The notes: generated by a model not told the origin, from the sequence alone. DNA of 64,000 nucleotides from Dactylosporangium vinaceum (GCF_019904175.1 NZ_CP061913.1:7626001-7690000), one strand, 5' to 3'; positions 42,279 through 51,166 are shown, counted from the first letter of the stretch. Program-made: numbers and translations.

Positions 42279-43313
42279 CTACGCCGACTGACGCACGACG
42301 AGCTTCGGGTCGAAAATCACGGATTCGACACGCAGCCCGGGATCGTCGATGCGGGCCAGGACCAGGCGGGTCGTCTCCGCCGCCATGTCCTCGAGGGGAT
42401 GGCGCACAGTCGTCAGCTGGGGCCGGGCGTCCAGGGCGGCGCTGCTGTCGTCGAAGCCGATCACCGCGACATCCTCCGGCACCCGCCGATCCAGGGACCG
42501 CAGCGCCATGAGTGCACCCTGCGCCATCAGGTCGTTGGCCACGAACACGCCGTCCAGGTCGGGGTACTGCTTCATGAGCATGAGCAGCGACGATTCGCCG
42601 GACTCGTAGGTGAAGCCGCCCTCGACGGTCGGGAACCAGGCGTGCCCGTGCCGGGCCAGGGCCTGGCGGAACCCGGTCAGCCGGTCCTGGGACGCCGGGA
42701 CGTGCGCCGGGCCGGTGATCATGCCGAGCCGGGTGCAGCCACGACCCACGAGGTGATCGGCGGCGAGCGCACCGCCGGCGTCGTTGGCCAGATCGACGTA
42801 CGAGATCGGGACCGGCTGGGCCGGCCGCCCGACGAGCGCGGCGGCGATCCCGGCGTCGCACAGCTGCTGCGGCAGCGTGTCCTCGGGGTGCAGGGAGAGC
42901 AGCACGGCCCCGTCGGCCTGGCCCTGGCCGAGGTCGCCGACCAGGCGGGTGCGGGCCTCCTGTGTGCCGACGATCTGCAGGGCGAGCTGGATGCCCTTCG
43001 GGCGCAGCACGCTCATCACGCCGCCGACGATCCGGCCGAAGAACGGGTCGGCGAAGAACCGGCGCATGAATGGGTCGTCGTCGTGGGACACCGAGTCCGA
43101 CACGACGAGCGCGACGGTCCCGCTACGCCGGGTGACGAGCGAGCGGGCGGCCCGGTTCGGCACGTATCCGGTGGCGTCGACCGCCTGCCACACGATCTCG
43201 TGCAGCTTCGGGTCGACGTTGCGCACGCCGTTGATGACCCGCGAGACGGTCGCGCGGGAGACACCCGCGGCCTCCGCCACGTCCTCCAGCGTGGGTCGTC
43301 GCTTGTCGCTCAC
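42279..43313 (-). CDS. LacI family regulator of the glycoside-hydrolase regulon
   Basis: 344 residues. HTH RPTLEDVAEAAGVSRATVSR with hinge GYVPNRAARSL, then the sensor domain (TVALVVSDSVSHDDDPFMRR, FFGRIVGGVMSVL, RLGMITGPAHVPASQDRL, AVIGFDDSSAALDARPQLTT). It resembles CelR/BglR-type actinobacterial repressors that respond to beta-glucan oligosaccharides. Two operator variants lie 115-155 bp upstream, and perfect copies precede the GH16-GH2 and GH1 genes next door, which makes it the obvious regulator. Effector likely a short gluco-oligosaccharide (inference). Confidence 0.93.
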   Translation of the reverse strand: MSDKRRPTLEDVAEAAGVSRATVSRVINGVRNVDPKLHEIVWQAVDATGYVPNRAARSLVTRRSGTVALVVSDSVSHDDDPFMRRFFADPFFGRIVGGVMSVLRPKGIQLALQIVGTQEARTRLVGDLGQGQADGAVLLSLHPEDTLPQQLCDAGIAAALVGRPAQPVPISYVDLANDAGGALAADHLVGRGCTRLGMITGPAHVPASQDRLTGFRQALARHGHAWFPTVEGGFTYESGESSLLMLMKQYPDLDGVFVANDLMAQGALMALRSLDRRVPEDVAVIGFDDSSAALDARPQLTTVRHPLEDMAAETTRLVLARIDDPGLRVESVIFDPKLVVRQSA

Positions 43314-43427
43314 GCCGACACCTCCGCGGGCTCCGGCGCCGGCGCGGGCTGCGCCCTGCGCCTCCGGTTCGCGGCCACTCCGCTTCGCTCCGTACCGCTC
43401 ATCACGAAGGTTTATAGCACGACGCCC

Positions 43428-43441
43428 GGAAAGCGCTCTCC
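43428..43441. promoter_or_regulatory. GH-regulon operator variant upstream of the LacI gene
   Basis: GGAAAGCGCTCTCC differs from the regulon palindrome at one base. It lies 115 bp before the LacI start, consistent with autoregulation. Confidence 0.75.
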
Positions 43442-43454
43442 AGGCAAATGGCCC

Positions 43455-43468
43455 AGAGAGCGCTTTCA
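43455..43468. promoter_or_regulatory. Second GH-regulon operator variant upstream of the LacI gene
   Basis: AGAGAGCGCTTTCA keeps the GAGAGCGCTTTC core and sits 27 bp from the first variant, centre to centre. Confidence 0.65.
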
Positions 43469-43530
43469 GTGCAATTCGCCGGCAATTCGGGACCCGGCGA
43501 TCGGCCGGGATCAGCGGTTCCCGCTCCCGC

Positions 43531-43573
43531 CCGGGCCGCAGCGTCGAGGACGAACCATGACGCTGCGGCCCGG
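43531..43573 (-). terminator. Hairpin terminator after the GH16-GH2 gene
   Basis: A perfect 15-bp stem (43531-43545 with 43559-43573) with a 13-nt loop lies 11 bp after the stop of the minus-strand gene ending at 43584. Confidence 0.8.
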
Positions 43574-43583
43574 CGGGGCGCTC

Positions 43584-46500
43584 CTACGAGCGGTACACCC
43601 CGAACTCCCAGAGCGAGTAGCCGTACGTGGTCGCCCGCACCTGCCCGTTGATCCGCACGTACCGTGCGTTGCCGTTGACGTTGACGTCGTCGAACCCGCC
43701 GTCACCGGACGTGGTCGACCAGATCGTCGTCCAGGTGGCGTTGTCGTCGGACGTCTGGATCTGGTAGCCCTTCGCGTACGCGTCCTCCCAGGCCAGGAAG
43801 ACCTTGTTGAAGGTCTGCTTAGAGCCCAGGTCGACGGTGATCGACGCGGTGTCGACCCATTCGCTGGCCCAGCGGGTGCCGTAGTTGCCGTCCACCGCGA
43901 GGGAGGGCAGCTGCGGGCCGTTGGTGCCGGTCGGCTGGTAGCTCGACGCCGTCGCCGTCTTGTTCAGGGCCAGGTTCGTGCCCGGGATGGAGGGCGCGAC
44001 CACCTTGAACGAGCGGGTCTCGATGCCGACGTTGCCGAACCCGTCGAACGCGTACACGTAGATCTTCCAGACGCCCAGCTTCTCCGGCGCGGTGACCGTG
44101 AACGAGCTGCCACTCTGCGTGAAGTTCACGTTGCGGAAGCCGGTGCCGCCGGTGATGTACTTGTCGCTGGCCATCAGGTTGTAGCGGATCGTGTCGCCGT
44201 TGGGGTCGCTCGCGGCCACGTTGACCGTGAACTGGCTGCCCGCCGGGACGGCCGTCTGGTTGCTGACGGTCATCGAGGTGATCTGCGGGGCCGTGTTCGC
44301 GAGTGGGGTACCCGAATAGGCCTGCTTCAAGGCCCCGTAACCCAGACGGCGCCAGCCACCGGGGTAGGTGTTGAGCCAGACCCCGCCGAAGTCGTTCTCC
44401 AGGCCGTAGTGGAACTCGGTCACGCCGAGGGCGACGCCGGGGTGCGACTTGATGGCGTTCCAGCTGGCCGTGTACCCGTCACGCTTCTGCAGATCGGTCG
44501 GCTCGTTCGGCACCCCGTTGACGTCGTTGGGCACCTCCCACTCGCCGGCCGGACCACCCTCGGTGACGATGTACGGCTTCGTGTACCCGCCGTTGATCCA
44601 GTCCTGCTTGATGTTGCCGATGGCGCCGTAGGAGTTGACGGCCAGCAGGTCGAGGTGCGGCGAGTTCGCCTTGTAGTACGGCCAGGCGCCGGTGTAGGCG
44701 TCGGTCGACGTCACCGGGTGGTTGGGGTCGGCCGCGTGGATGGCCACCGCGAGCTCGTCGACGAACTTGGCGTAGGCGACCCGTCGCGCTTCGACGTCGG
44801 CCGCGGACAGCCCGTGGTCCTGCATCGTGAGGATGACCTCGTTGCCGACGTCCCACAGCAGCACGCCCGGGTTGTTCTTGAGCGCGTTGACCCGGTTCAC
44901 GATCTCGGTCTTCGTGTTGTTCTTGTACGTGGTGTCGTTGACGTAGTCGGCGCCCTGGTTCAGCCAGTGCCCGACGACGACCTTCATGCCCTGCTGGGCG
45001 GCCCGGTTGAGCAGCTCCGGGGTCTGCGCGTCGTCGACGCCCCAGGTCCGGATGGTGTTGACGCCCATGTTCTTCAGGTCGCGCATGTACCCGTCCGCCG
45101 CACCCTGCGGCGGCCCGTACGTGAGGCCCTTGACCTCCCACGGCTGGCCGTTGACCTGCAGCTGCCAGTTGCCCTGGCTGCCGGTCACCTTGACGACGCT
45201 CGGACCGGCCGGGGTGGCCGGGTCGGTCATCGCGGCCGGCGCGGTGCCTGTCGACTTCGCCACCGTCACCGAGTCGACGGCGAGGACGCCGCCCGACGTG
45301 GTGTTCGGGGTGGGGGTGGTGAACCCGGCGATCGCGTTGGGCAGCGAGCCGCCGACGGACAGGTCGAAGCGCAGGTAGAAGCCGTGGTGGACGGCGTTGT
45401 TCCAGGCCGTGACGCCGACCTGGCTCTCGCGCACGACCCAGGACTGCTTGCCGTCGAGGTAGAAGCGGATCTCCTCGTCGGTCTTCGTCCGGTCGATCAC
45501 CTGGGTGTACTCGTGGTAACCGGTCTGACACCCGACGCACGAGGCGAGCCCGGAGGAGCGGCCGTTGTACTCGCCGCACACGCCGTCCGGCGCGGTGCCG
45601 CAGTGCAGGGTCTGCGCCAGCTGGCTGCGGCCGTTGACGTCGGTCATGATGTCGGTCTCGCCGACACCCGGCCAGTTGTTGTAGTTGCCGCGGTACGCGG
45701 CGCCCGTGGCCCGGAAGCCCGGCCAGTAGCCGGCGCCGTTGGCGACGTCGGGCTGCTTGAGCACCGCGGTGAACTTGACCTGCTCGCCCGGCGCGGCCTG
45801 GAAGTCGGTGCGCTGGGTCTCCAGGCGACCGGAGGTCCAGTTGCCGGCCCCGTCGCGGATCGCCTTGATGTTGAGCTTGCCGGCCCCGTCGAGGTACACG
45901 TTGGCCGTGCTGTTGCTGGCCGTCTCGACCTCACCGGTGCCCCAGTTGGCCGCGCCGCCCGGGAACTGCGTGCCGGTGCGCAGCAGCCAGTTGGCTGCGG
46001 AGGGTGACGTGTTGGCGCCGCCGTCGAAGGTGTCGGTCCAGACCGTCGTCCAGTTGGTCGGGTCCGGGGACGTCGAGGTCGGCGGGGGCGAGCTCGGCGG
46101 GTTGGAGGTCGTGCCGCCGCCGCCCGCGTACACCTTGAACTCCCACAGCGAGTAGCCGTAGCCGCCGGGGCGCGCGGTGCCGTACAGGCGGATGTAGCGC
46201 CCGCTGCCGGTGACGCTCAGTGTCTGCGTGCCGCCGGTGCCGGTGGTGGTGGAGTAGATGTCGGTCCAGGCGGTGCCGTTGGCCGACGTCTGGATCTGGA
46301 ACGCCTTGCCGTAGGCGGACTCCCACTGCAGGACGACCTGGCAGATCGACTGGGTCGAGCCGAGGTCGATCTGGATCCACTGCGGGTCGCTGAACGCGCT
46401 CGACCAGCGGGTGCCGGCGTCGCCGTCGACGGCGTACTGCGGGCCGTTGCCGGCGCCCTCCGACGAGGAGGCGGTGGCCGTCTTGCCCTGGGCCACGTTG

Positions 46501-47057
46501 GCCGCGGTGTTGCACGCGCCGCCGGTCGGGTTCGTGGTGCCGATCGTCCCGAAGACCTGGAACTCGTACAGCGAGTAGCCGTAGCCGGAGCCGCGGACGG
46601 TGCCGTACATCCGGATGTACCGTCCCGTTCCGGTCACGCTGAGTGTCTGCTCACCGCCGGTGCCGGTGGTGGTGCTGTAGATGTTCGTCCAGTTCTGGTC
46701 GTCGGTCGAGGTCTGGACCTGGAACGCCTTCCCGTAGGCGCCCTCCCAGCTCAGCTTGACCTGACTGATCGTGGCGGTCCCGCCGAGATCGATGCGGATC
46801 CACTGCGGGTCGCTCCACTGGCTGCTCCAGCGGGTCCCCGCATTGCCGTCGTTGACGAAACTCGCGGCCACGTCGGGCGCCTGGTCCGACGAGGACGTGA
46901 CGGGCTTGCCTTGCGAGATCAGGCCGTCGGCGGCCCGCGCGAACGGCGCGACCACGACGGCGACGGCGGCGACGACGGCGAGAACCAGCACGATGCGCCA
47001 TCGCGAGGTGAGCAGTTTCCGCCATGCGGGGGCGGAGGCGGTGTGCGCCGGATGCAC
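43584..47057 (-). CDS. Secreted multidomain discoidin-GH16-GH2 polysaccharide-active protein
   Basis: 1,157 residues. After a signal (RIVLVLAVVAAVAVVVAPFA, 21-43) come two discoidin domains (about 44-170 and 185-312), a Pro/Ser linker, a GH16-like jelly roll (about 338-602), a GH2-type TIM barrel (about 620-940), an Ig-like segment (about 955-1030) and a third discoidin domain. In GH16 the catalytic signature is NWPGVGETDIMTD: Glu467 and Asp469 match E-x-D but the third acid is Thr472. The barrel has acid/base Glu740 (LLWDVGNEVI) and a candidate nucleophile Glu833 (YIVTEGGPAG). It may be a beta-glucan-binding GH16 joined to an active GH2-like enzyme. Perfect operator copies lie 44 bp upstream. 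Confidence 0.85.
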   Translation of the reverse strand: MHPAHTASAPAWRKLLTSRWRIVLVLAVVAAVAVVVAPFARAADGLISQGKPVTSSSDQAPDVAASFVNDGNAGTRWSSQWSDPQWIRIDLGGTATISQVKLSWEGAYGKAFQVQTSTDDQNWTNIYSTTTGTGGEQTLSVTGTGRYIRMYGTVRGSGYGYSLYEFQVFGTIGTTNPTGGACNTAANVAQGKTATASSSEGAGNGPQYAVDGDAGTRWSSAFSDPQWIQIDLGSTQSICQVVLQWESAYGKAFQIQTSANGTAWTDIYSTTTGTGGTQTLSVTGSGRYIRLYGTARPGGYGYSLWEFKVYAGGGGTTSNPPSSPPPTSTSPDPTNWTTVWTDTFDGGANTSPSAANWLLRTGTQFPGGAANWGTGEVETASNSTANVYLDGAGKLNIKAIRDGAGNWTSGRLETQRTDFQAAPGEQVKFTAVLKQPDVANGAGYWPGFRATGAAYRGNYNNWPGVGETDIMTDVNGRSQLAQTLHCGTAPDGVCGEYNGRSSGLASCVGCQTGYHEYTQVIDRTKTDEEIRFYLDGKQSWVVRESQVGVTAWNNAVHHGFYLRFDLSVGGSLPNAIAGFTTPTPNTTSGGVLAVDSVTVAKSTGTAPAAMTDPATPAGPSVVKVTGSQGNWQLQVNGQPWEVKGLTYGPPQGAADGYMRDLKNMGVNTIRTWGVDDAQTPELLNRAAQQGMKVVVGHWLNQGADYVNDTTYKNNTKTEIVNRVNALKNNPGVLLWDVGNEVILTMQDHGLSAADVEARRVAYAKFVDELAVAIHAADPNHPVTSTDAYTGAWPYYKANSPHLDLLAVNSYGAIGNIKQDWINGGYTKPYIVTEGGPAGEWEVPNDVNGVPNEPTDLQKRDGYTASWNAIKSHPGVALGVTEFHYGLENDFGGVWLNTYPGGWRRLGYGALKQAYSGTPLANTAPQITSMTVSNQTAVPAGSQFTVNVAASDPNGDTIRYNLMASDKYITGGTGFRNVNFTQSGSSFTVTAPEKLGVWKIYVYAFDGFGNVGIETRSFKVVAPSIPGTNLALNKTATASSYQPTGTNGPQLPSLAVDGNYGTRWASEWVDTASITVDLGSKQTFNKVFLAWEDAYAKGYQIQTSDDNATWTTIWSTTSGDGGFDDVNVNGNARYVRINGQVRATTYGYSLWEFGVYRS

Positions 47058-47100
47058 GGGGGCTCCTTGCGGGGTGTTTGGGAGAGCGCGGCGGCGGTTT

Positions 47101-47114
47101 GGAGAGCGCTCTCC
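47101..47114. promoter_or_regulatory. GH-regulon operator before the GH16-GH2 gene
   Basis: GGAGAGCGCTCTCC, perfect, 43 bp upstream of the ATG at 47057. A half-site GGGAGAGCGCG at 47080-47090 lies between it and the start. Confidence 0.88.
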
Positions 47115-47248
47115 GATTGCACGCAGTGTTGCCCCGCCGTTTCCGCCGTGTCAAGGGCCCAAAGACCCAGCGGGTGTACTTCGAGGGCGCCCACGCTGCC
47201 ACCAGACCTTGACACCGGCCACCGTCGGTCGCAGTCTGGTCACACAGT

Positions 47249-47266
47249 TTGGAGAGCGCTCTCCAA
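47249..47266. promoter_or_regulatory. GH-regulon operator before the GH1 gene
   Basis: TTGGAGAGCGCTCTCCAA is an 18-bp perfect palindrome, 65 bp upstream of the GH1 start. It is the longest copy in the window. Confidence 0.9.
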
Positions 47267-47331
47267 GCACCGTTTCCGGCCGGCTCGGACGCCATCGACG
47301 AGGCCAGAGTCGACCGAACGCTGAGGGGTTG

Positions 47332-48741
47332 ATGCGTGTGAGCACCACGGTGGTCCAGGCCGAGCCGGTCCGGCTGACCTTTCCCTCGACCTTCTGGTGG
47401 GGCGCCGCCACGGCCGCGTACCAGATCGAGGGCTCCGTGGACGCCGACGGCCGTACCCCGTCGATCTGGGACACGTTCGCGGCCGAGCCGGGAAGGATCA
47501 CCGGCGGCGACACCGGCGCCGTGTCGACCGGCCACTACGAGCGGTTCCGCGAGGACGTCAAGCTGATGGCCGAGCTGGGCCTGTCCGCGTACCGGTTCTC
47601 GATCGCCTGGCCCCGCATCCGCCCCGCCGGCGGCCACGGCGTCAACGCGGCCGGCCTCGACTTCTACGACCGCCTGGTCGACGAGCTCCTCGCCGCCGGC
47701 ATCCAGCCGGTCGCCACCCTCTACCACTGGGACCTCCCCCAGGAGCTCGAGGACACCGGCGGCTGGACCAGCCGCGAGACGGCCCTGCGCTTCGCCGACT
47801 ACGCCGCGGTCATGGGGGCCCGCCTCGGCGACCGGGTGGCCATGTGGAACACGCTCAACGAGCCGTGGTGTTCGGCATTTCTCGGGTACGGCACCGGCGG
47901 CCACGCCCCCGGCCGGCGCGGCCACGTCCACGCCCTGACCGCGACCCACCACCTGCTGCTCGCGCACGGCCTGGGCATCGAGGCGCTGCGCGCGTCCGGG
48001 GCCACCGGCACGCTGTCCGTCGCGCTGAACGCCGGGGCGGTGCGCCCGCTCACCGCGAGCGCGGAGGACGCCGACGCCGCCCGCCGCATCGACGGCCTGC
48101 TGAACCGCATCTTCTTCGATCCGATCCTGCGCGGCTCCTACCCGGCCGACACCGTCGAGGACACCCGCGACCTGACCGACTGGGGCTTCGTCCGCGCCGG
48201 CGACCTGGCGACGATCTCCACCCCGGTCGACGCGGTCTGCGTGAACTACTACCAGCCGGACCTGGTCTCCGCCGCACCCGCGGGCGTCCTGGACCACGGC
48301 ACCTGCTACCCGACCGCGCAGGCCGTGCAGTTCCACCCGACACCGGGCCCGGTCACGCACATGGGCTGGTCCGTCGACCCGACCGGCCTGCGCGACCTGC
48401 TGCTGCGCATCCGCCGCGACTACGGCGACCGCCCCCTCTACGTGACCGAGAACGGCGCCGCCTACGACGACCGCCCCGGCCCGGACGGTGGCGTGGACGA
48501 CCCGGAGCGGATCGGCTACCTGCGCGGCCACCTCGCCGCGGTGCACGAGGCGATCCTGGCCGGGGTGGACCTGCGCGGGTACTTCGTCTGGTCACTGCTC
48601 GACAACTTCGAGTGGGCGTTCGGGTTCAGCCGCCGCTTCGGCCTGATCCGCGTCGACTACGCCACCCTGGAGCGCACGATCAAGGCGAGCGGTCGCTGGT
48701 ACTCCGAGGCCATCACCCACAACGGCTTCGACCTGCCCTAG
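47332..48741 (+). CDS. GH1 beta-glucosidase
   Basis: 469 residues, standard GH1 length. FWWGAATAAYQIEGSVDADG opens the barrel; YRFSIAWPRIRP follows; the acid/base is Glu177 in WNTLNEPWCSAF and the nucleophile Glu373 in YVTENGAAYDD; GYFVWSLLDNFEWAFGFSRR closes the aglycone site. There is no signal peptide, so it works in the cytoplasm on imported cellobiose or similar beta-glucosides. It is divergent from the secreted GH16-GH2 gene with perfect operators between them. ATG at 47332 has GAGGGG upstream. Confidence 0.96.
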   Translation: MRVSTTVVQAEPVRLTFPSTFWWGAATAAYQIEGSVDADGRTPSIWDTFAAEPGRITGGDTGAVSTGHYERFREDVKLMAELGLSAYRFSIAWPRIRPAGGHGVNAAGLDFYDRLVDELLAAGIQPVATLYHWDLPQELEDTGGWTSRETALRFADYAAVMGARLGDRVAMWNTLNEPWCSAFLGYGTGGHAPGRRGHVHALTATHHLLLAHGLGIEALRASGATGTLSVALNAGAVRPLTASAEDADAARRIDGLLNRIFFDPILRGSYPADTVEDTRDLTDWGFVRAGDLATISTPVDAVCVNYYQPDLVSAAPAGVLDHGTCYPTAQAVQFHPTPGPVTHMGWSVDPTGLRDLLLRIRRDYGDRPLYVTENGAAYDDRPGPDGGVDDPERIGYLRGHLAAVHEAILAGVDLRGYFVWSLLDNFEWAFGFSRRFGLIRVDYATLERTIKASGRWYSEAITHNGFDLP

Positions 48742-48982
48742 CCACGCCACCCCCCGCCGGACCTGCTCGTGGCTGTACCCATCCCCCCGCGCTGGCGGCA
48801 GAGTCGGGCCCGGCTCGGGGCCGATGGACCGTCGGCCGGGTGACCTCTCGCACATCCGGCCGCTGCTTGCGCTGCTCAGCTCATGCGTGCGCGCGATCAC
48901 TCCCGCAACTGTGTTGAACTGCCTGCGATGATCTTTCTGAATCGATACAGTAGACGCAGTTGCGAGAGAATGGAGTGAGCAC

Positions 48983-49174
48983 ATGGAGACCACCACCCGC
49001 CGCGTGCGCACGGCGATCAGCGGCCGCATCCAGGCCCGACGCGCCCGTCGCCAGCTGGTTCGCGAGATCGGCTCCTACCGGACGCCGGCCGAGCGTCTGG
49101 AGCTGGACCTGATCCTGGGCCGGCACACCGAGGAGCAGATCGCCGAGATCGACGCCATCCTGCGGTCCGCCTGA
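48983..49174 (+). CDS. Small charged helical protein, unknown function
   Basis: 63 residues: METTTRRVRTAISGRIQARR, then ARRQLVREIGSYRTPAERLE and LDLILGRHTEEQIAEIDAIL. It is basic in the first half and acidic and helical in the second. GGAGTG upstream of the ATG is a plausible ribosome site. Similar short proteins are common in actinomycetes but have no known role. No membrane span or signal. Confidence 0.65.
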   Translation: METTTRRVRTAISGRIQARRARRQLVREIGSYRTPAERLELDLILGRHTEEQIAEIDAILRSA

Positions 49175-49194
49175 CAGTCCGAGCCCCGGACTCT

Positions 49195-49212
49195 GTACCT
49201 ACTAGTATGTAC
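49195..49212. promoter_or_regulatory. Palindrome overlapping the apparent start of the DUF4865 gene
   Basis: GTACCTACTAGTATGTAC is an 18-bp palindrome with one mismatched pair. TACTAGTA-type sites are common TetR/MarR targets. It covers the ATG at 49207, which argues for a downstream start. Confidence 0.55.
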
Positions 49213-49215
49213 GGC

Positions 49216-49740
49216 ATGGACGCGATGCAGTACTCGCTGCCCCTGCCCACCGACTACGACATGGGGATCATCCGGGAGCGCGTGCGCCGCAACGGCCACG
49301 CGCTCGACGACCGGGAGGGCCTCGGCTTCAAGGCGTACCTGATCCGGACCGCGGGCGTGGACGGCTCCCCGGTCAACGAGTACGCGCCGTTCTACGTGTG
49401 GAACTCCGCCCCGGCGATGACGCAGTTCCTGCTGAGCGGCGGCGGCTTCCAGCACATTGTCCGCGACTTCGGACGCCCCGCGGTCCAGCACTGGACGGTC
49501 GTCTCGGCGGTCCGGGGCCCGGCCCGCGATCAACCGCCCCTGTCGGCGACCCGTACGGTCACCCCGCTCGAGTGGGGTGCGGAGCTACCGGCGCCGGCTG
49601 TCGGCGCGTACCTGCATACGGCGATCGTGGCCTACGACCCGTCACGGTGGGAACTGCTGCGCTTCGAACTGTGGAGCGCCGCCCACCGCGGGCCGTACGA
49701 GGTGCTGCACCTCTCGGCGCCGCCTTCGGAGGGCTTCTGA
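49216..49740 (+). CDS. DUF4865 family protein
   Basis: 174 residues from ATG 49216 (49207 and 49225 are alternatives). The family pattern is clear: MQYSLPLPTDYDMGIIRERV, LDDREGLGFKAYLIRTAG, NEYAPFYVWNSAPAMTQFLL, GGFQHIVRDFGRPAVQHWTV. DUF4865 proteins are soluble, often beside LysR or tautomerase genes, and their chemistry is not established. Here no such neighbour is present. A palindrome overlaps the upstream ATG and may be its operator. A 20-bp tandem repeat starts about 40 bp after the stop codon. Confidence 0.85.
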   Translation: MDAMQYSLPLPTDYDMGIIRERVRRNGHALDDREGLGFKAYLIRTAGVDGSPVNEYAPFYVWNSAPAMTQFLLSGGGFQHIVRDFGRPAVQHWTVVSAVRGPARDQPPLSATRTVTPLEWGAELPAPAVGAYLHTAIVAYDPSRWELLRFELWSAAHRGPYEVLHLSAPPSEGF

Positions 49741-49779
49741 CGCTTGCCCACGCCGGAGCACGCTTTTCCGGGCCAGACC

Positions 49780-50033
49780 TTGCGTTTCCGGGCCGAACGT
49801 TGCGTTTCCGGGGCCGGCGCTCGTGTTTCCGACCGGAGCTCGTGTTTCCTGACCGGAGCTTGCGTTTCCTGACCGGAGCTTGCGTTGCCGGGCCGGAGTT
49901 CGCGTTGCCGGGCCGGAGTTCGCGTTGCCGGGGCGGACCTCGCGTTGCCGGGCCGGACCTCGCGTTTTGCGACCGGGGCTTGCGTTTTGCGACCGGGGCT
50001 TGCGTTTTGCGACCGGGGCTTGCGTTTTGCGCC
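49780..50033. repeat. 20-bp tandem array after the DUF4865 gene
   Basis: About 13 copies of a diverging unit near TTGCGTTTCCGGGCCGGAGC. The last four are almost identical (TTGCGTTTTGCGACCGGGGC). Open frames across it are low-complexity and not believable genes. The 409-bp gap 49741-50149 holds nothing else I can see. Confidence 0.9.
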
Positions 50034-50149
50034 GCATCCGAGTTGTCGCCGGAGCTTGAGTGCGTGTCGGAACCTGCGTCAGCGTCGGAGCCCGGGCTTG
50101 GCGTCGCAGCTCGATTGTTCGCGCCGGGAGTCGTGTTCCCGCACCCGGA

Positions 50150-50482
50150 TCACAGGACCTCGGACGCCGCTTCGATGGAGTCGACGATCACGAACACCTG
50201 GTCGAGGCCGGTGATCCGGAAGATGCGGCTGACCCGCTCGTCGGTGCAGACGACCACGAACGCGCCCCCGGCACCGCGGGCCCGGTTGTACGCGCCGATG
50301 AGCACGCCGAGCGTGACCGAGTCCATGAACGTGACAGCCGCCAGGTTGACGACGAGCGTCGGCTGCGCATCCAGGGCGGCGTTGACCGCCGCACGCAGCT
50401 CGGCGGCGTTGCCGACGTCGAGCTCACCTTCGGCGTGCACGACACCGTGCCCGCCGCTCAACGTGCCGATCTCGAACCCCAC
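50150..50482 (-). CDS. STAS-domain anti-sigma factor antagonist
   Basis: 110 residues from GTG at 50482. It fits the SpoIIAA/RsbV fold: GVVHAEGELDVGNAAELRAA, LVVNLAAVTFMDSVTLGVLI with phosphorylatable Ser55, and FVVVCTDERVSRIFRITGLD. Such proteins bind an anti-sigma kinase when dephosphorylated and free a sigma factor. No kinase or sigma gene adjoins it; the partner may be one of many elsewhere. The next divergent gene is a single-domain response regulator. Confidence 0.92.
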   Translation of the reverse strand: MGFEIGTLSGGHGVVHAEGELDVGNAAELRAAVNAALDAQPTLVVNLAAVTFMDSVTLGVLIGAYNRARGAGGAFVVVCTDERVSRIFRITGLDQVFVIVDSIEAASEVL

Positions 50483-50578
50483 GCGTAGAACCTAGCGGTC
50501 GCCGACCCGGAACGGGGCCTCGGGCACGGGTTTTGCCGAAAGCGCTACTGTGGAGCGACCGGTGGGGAAAGGGGCACG

Positions 50579-51025
50579 ATGAGCAGCGCACGGCCGGTCC
50601 CGATCGAGATCCTCCTGATCGAGGACGACCCCGGCGACGTGCTCATCACCCGCGATGCGTTCGACGAGAACAAGCTCCGCAACCGCCTGACCGTCTGCAC
50701 CGACGGCGCCGAGGCCCTACGCTTCCTCCGCCGCACCGCCGCAGACCCCACCGCCACCCGCCCCGACATCATCCTGCTGGACCTGAACCTCCCCGGCATC
50801 GACGGCCGCACGGTCCTGAAGGTCATCCACGCCGACCCGGCTCTGAACCGCATCCCGGTCGTGGTCCTGACCTCCTCGACGGCCGAGGAGGACTTCCTAC
50901 GCAGCCACGCCCTCCAGGTCGACGACTACATCGCCAAGCCGGTCGACTTCGCCGGCCTGATGCACGTGGTCCGCCGGATCGAGGCGTTCCACATCTGCGT
51001 AGAACGCACGGCCACCGCCTCGTAG
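50579..51025 (+). CDS. Single-domain response regulator (Rcp1-like)
   Basis: 148 residues, receiver domain only: acidic pair EDD (15-17), phospho-acceptor Asp68 in DIILLDLNLPGIDG, Thr98 in VVVLTSS and Lys120 in DDYIAKPVD. The extended loop after the acidic pair (DPGDVLITRDAFDENK) matches the Rcp1 subgroup, which relays signals from phytochrome-like or PAS hybrid kinases. No output domain is present. GGGGAAAGGGGC before the ATG is a good ribosome site. Repeat arrays fill the downstream gap. Confidence 0.92.
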   Translation: MSSARPVPIEILLIEDDPGDVLITRDAFDENKLRNRLTVCTDGAEALRFLRRTAADPTATRPDIILLDLNLPGIDGRTVLKVIHADPALNRIPVVVLTSSTAEEDFLRSHALQVDDYIAKPVDFAGLMHVVRRIEAFHICVERTATAS

Positions 51026-51166
51026 CACCTCAGCCCCCCTCACCGTCGATTTTCGTCAACATCGACGACCGCCGCACGCCACAGCCAGCGCCGCCGATCA
51101 CCACGACGAGCTCCGCACAAGGCGCCTCGCACCCGACGGCCGGTCGCCGCACTTCGCGTGACACTT

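Noticed and set aside
41895..46007. 1,370-residue open frame on the plus strand
   Set aside because: Antisense shadow of the APH, LacI and GH16-GH2 genes, which carry clear family motifs.
49642..50037. 131-residue basic repeat protein on the minus strand
   Set aside because: It is simply the translation of the 20-bp tandem array, without ribosome site or homology.
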